Source of the DNA: Aphrophora alni
Taxonomy: Eukaryota; Arthropoda; Insecta; Hemiptera; Aphrophoridae
Assembly (NCBI GenBank): GCA_963513935.1
Contig: OY740768.1
Coordinates: 48,692,089 to 48,756,088, forward strand
Length of the DNA: 64,000 bases
Reading direction: 5' to 3'
The number at the start of each line of letters is the position of its first letter. Within the stretch, counting starts at the first letter, position 1. Made by a program: the position numbers and the translations under genes. The notes below the pieces were generated by a model that was given only the letters and a program-made list of their open reading frames with translations, had not been told where the DNA came from and ran no database searches. This document shows, in pieces, positions 60,774 to 64,000 of this stretch.

Positions 60774-61740
60774 TGATCTGATCCTGGTATGCTCTTTGAT
60801 TTAAAGAGTTTTATAACGGTTATTGTTTTTGTATAAATTTTGTAGTATTAATAAGCAAATTGCTGTAAACTGTAAACATTTGATTAACATTCATATATTT
60901 GTCCATCTTATATTTTTCCTGATCTTGCACTGTTTAATTTTTTTAGAGCGAAATTATTATTATTAGTTACAAACGTCATCAATGTAAAATGAAATAAAAA
61001 TTGTGTATTGATTCTAGTTTTCCTTGAAATTGCAAAAACTGTTATAATTGCTAATGCTAGAGCATGGTGTGAAACAAGTAGTGTTAACGGAGTCACTCTC
61101 TCCATGATTGCATCGCGACAACTGGCCGCTTCACCCATGATTCACGTTGCCTTGCCAATGACATCTGTGGATCGTTTTTGACTCGCGAGAAGTACTTGAT
61201 GTTAAAATTCGCGAGGAAATCTCTCATTGTCTAAGTCCTGCTTGGGTATTTATCTGTATATTGTACTCTACAATTTAGGTGGCGTCCAATTTTGAATTTC
61301 AATTAACTTTTCCAGTTTGTTGTCTAATAATGTAATTTCTATTAAAAAATGAAATAAATCTAAATAAAAGCTTTCGATTAATTTTGTTGACTGAGAACTA
61401 GTTTTTACATTTCCAAAATTAAAATCATGCAATCATATATCTAAGAGAAATATTTCGTCCATCTTCCTCTGAAAATATTCAAACGTTGGTAAAAAATATC
61501 TAATATTTAATTACCATCGATACATTTTGTTTAAGCTGTTACTCTTGTATACAAAAGAATTATTTTTAAATTTACCTCTTTTGATAAGAAAGAAATGTTT
61601 ATCTTTTCTGAATTTTTAAATTTTTCCATTTAAAACACGTTTACAATCATCAATTTCGATAGCGGATCTGATACCATCATTACGAAATACTGTATGTTTA
61701 TATTTCCAAAACAATTTTAAATGTCTAGCCTACATTTAGA
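60774..61740. other. Non-coding DNA
   Basis: A patch at about 61060-61240 is less A+T-rich and open on the minus strand (60908-61138) without a motif. No feature is supported. Confidence 0.5.
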
Positions 61741-61742
61741 TA

Positions 61743-61880
61743 TGATTACAACTTTACATTTATTCGGATATTGGATTTGTTGTTTTTATATATTCAAATA
61801 TATAATATATATTTTTATATATTTGAATATATAAAAACAACAAATCCACTATCTGGATAAGTATAAAGTGTAGTTATCAT
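61743..61880. repeat. Palindromic foldback element (MITE-like)
   Basis: Perfect 32-base arms at 61773-61804 and 61816-61847 flank an 11-base A+T spacer. The pairing continues imperfectly outward to about 61743 and 61880. The inner arms contain GGATTTGTTGTTTTTATATA. No target duplication was identified, so the outer limits are approximate. Confidence 0.85.
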
Positions 61881-64000
61881 GTCTGAGCTCGAGGTGTACT
61901 TATATTTCCCATTTCAATTTGGAAAAAGTAATTTCTAATATTGATTTGAGTGCTTATAACGATGAAGGGTTAACATCTTGAGGAGAAAGGAGGGGTGATG
62001 TTTTTTTCAAAATGGATTCGGTGAGTTAAAAAACTTATTTGGAATTCCACAACCTGCAAATCGAAGCGATTTTGGTCATTTTATACGGCACCACAAACCA
62101 AAAAAGACCAGAGGTAAAATTTATCAAACAAGTCTATAAACCAAAGACATCATAAACAGAGGTTAGTAGCGGAGATCGGCAATTGATGTCCTCCATGCTC
62201 TCAATAAAAATCATATTCCCGTACATTGAAAATTTGAAGTCTTATGACAGTACAATGTGGTGTTCGAAATTGTAAACAAGTTTAAGCCACACAACCATGT
62301 GCAAGTCTGATGTTCATAACAACCAATAGTAAATTAAAATAACCATAATTAAACAGCTGTTACAGAGGCTTATTAAACTAGTTATGTATACAGCCTATGT
62401 GTTGATATAAACTATTGGATTACGACCGTGTAAATTGTATTTATTACTGCCATCAGTTTATAGCCTATATATGTTAAATTAACTTTGTTGTGGTTTAATA
62501 TTCATATGCAATGTAATATATATAATAAAGGAGAAGTTATCGGCTTTAATGTAGTTGGTCCAACTTTGCTTTTAAACATATAACGTAATGCTTAATACAA
62601 ATTACTTCTATACAATTTGTTAACAATATCCCATTTGTAAAATTAAATGAGTTATTCATGGTGTTATCAATTAACACCGACCTGAAAATGTTAACTATAT
62701 AACTATCTTTATACTTAGAACCGTTAGAAATTTACCATAATATTTACCGTATTCATTTCAAACAAGAATTCTACTTCAGTTTTGTCGATACTTTCTAAAT
62801 CTCTTCTTGTCAAGACATCTTCTTCTCTCTTCCTCTGTCTATCTGTCGCGTATGTTGTATTGTTCTAATATGTTCAATCATCTATATTTAACAGGAGAAG
62901 AATTGTGCTCCTCTTAACAAACACTTGCTCACCCTAGACTGTACGGTTTTTAATTTAAACTTTTATCCCTAAATTGGAGTTAGGTGTCACACCTCCCCCC
63001 AATTTTTTGAAAATAAATAAACCTGTACAAGAAACTGCGCTAGATTGGCTATCAACAAAAGTTAGACATATTGTACAATTAAAATCGTGAGACGTAATTT
63101 ATTTAAAATTTAAAAAAAAACAATTAGACAAATTGTTAATTTAAAAAACAAGTAAAATTAAAACTTTTGGTTTATAAAATAATACTTGAGGGAAGTTTTA
63201 AAAGAATCAAAAACCAAAACACTTTTCTTATTGTTAAACATAATATACACTCCATTATACGAGTATATAAGTCTACAAAATGTTAAATTATTTTTAAAAG
63301 TAAATAATATGTAAGAAAATAGCCTAAATAATTCAATATATTTACATTATATACGGATTTGAAGGTTAGATACCATTATATAAATGTACAAATACTTAGA
63401 TTAAGCGCAACAAGTAAGAAAAGTGTGTAAATACTGCAAAATAATTCAGTACATTATATTCTGTATTATACTATTAAAGCATTGAAAATTAAACACTAGG
63501 TAAGAACTTTAAGAAAGACTCTTTTATAAAGTATATACAGAATGTTAAATAAGTCGCGGGACGGCTTAATAATTTGTTTAACCATTTCTGATAGAGCTAC
63601 AAAGCTTTGCACATTGTCAATGCATACCAAAACCTATTTTAGTACTATTCAGAGGACCGCTACCTTTCCAGGGGGACAGTCTACAAGGAATAAGTAGGAT
63701 ATCTTAAATAAGAGCATAGGTCTAGTTGTATATCGAATAGGCCTTTATAAGTAGAAAACGATGCCGCAAAAACCCGACCACAAGAGGTTCACCCTAGCTA
63801 AAATAGCGTGGGTTTACCTGTATATTTTGTGAACAAAAATTGTGAATAAATGATGTACAATATCCCTAAGATAAATTTCTGGAAAATATGGAAAATATAC
63901 AATGTAAAAAATATAGGAGCCTAACAAAAAGGAAGATTATTTTCAAAATTTAAGGGGGTGAGCCCTAAACCCTAATTTGGGTATAAAAGATCAAATTTAA
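61881..64000. other. Non-coding DNA at the right end
   Basis: No coding frame was found. The block 63545-63830 is richer in G+C and looks like an old repeat, but no family was recognised. A CACACCTCCCCCC-like stretch near 62987-63000 stands out in base composition only. Confidence 0.45.

Noticed and set aside
62980..63005. CACACCTCCCCCC-like stretch as a possible LTR edge
   Set aside because: No partner repeat, primer site or coding region nearby.

Overview
The window looks like a stretch of an A+T-rich arthropod nuclear genome, probably an insect. The reasons are the mix of mobile elements (a Ty3/gypsy element of likely Mag type, a Helitron, a PIF/Harbinger element with a MADF gene, and Penelope-like and mariner-like remnants), eukaryotic splice signals, long microsatellites, and large gene-poor spaces. 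A hemipteran would fit, but nothing in the sequence proves an order. No bacterial operon, rRNA, intact tRNA or CRISPR array was seen.

Layout. 1-3.2 kb: A+T-rich DNA with a head-to-head pair of tRNA-derived SINE-like fragments (1344-1623). 3260-8049: a nearly complete LTR retrotransposon with 173-bp LTRs, a TACAT target duplication and a gag-pol frame broken once at an A7 run. About 10.84-12.06 kb: a decayed Penelope-like reverse transcriptase. About 14.37-16.86 kb: a decayed Helitron with a tandem 309-bp-period repeat, PIF1-type helicase pieces and a recognisable 3' hairpin plus CTAG end. 17-45.7 kb: almost gene-free, with a dimeric minisatellite (37.76-38.16 kb), a mariner-type transposase remnant (42.3 kb) and small inverted repeats. 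45726-46365: a compound pentamer/hexamer array. 49124-54913: the one large host-type gene. 56.67-57.08 kb: opposed (TC)n and (AG)n tracts. 59.28-60.77 kb: the right part of a PIF/Harbinger transposon. 61.74-61.88 kb: a palindromic foldback element.

The most notable item is the single 5.8-kb open exon at 49124-54913. It encodes a predicted secreted protein of 1929 residues that I cannot assign to any family. It has a signal peptide, a basic head with a furin-like RRKR site, and a very long acidic Asn/Asp/Glu/Lys/Ser/Thr-rich body. The body is built from about 38-residue units carrying N-glycosylation sequons and from a larger two-cysteine module. It has grown by nested in-frame duplications. 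In the youngest (714 bp) I count 12 base differences between copies, all changing the amino acid.

The mobile elements do not work together with this gene. Each is an independent insertion at a different stage of decay: the LTR element is youngest, the Penelope and mariner remnants oldest.
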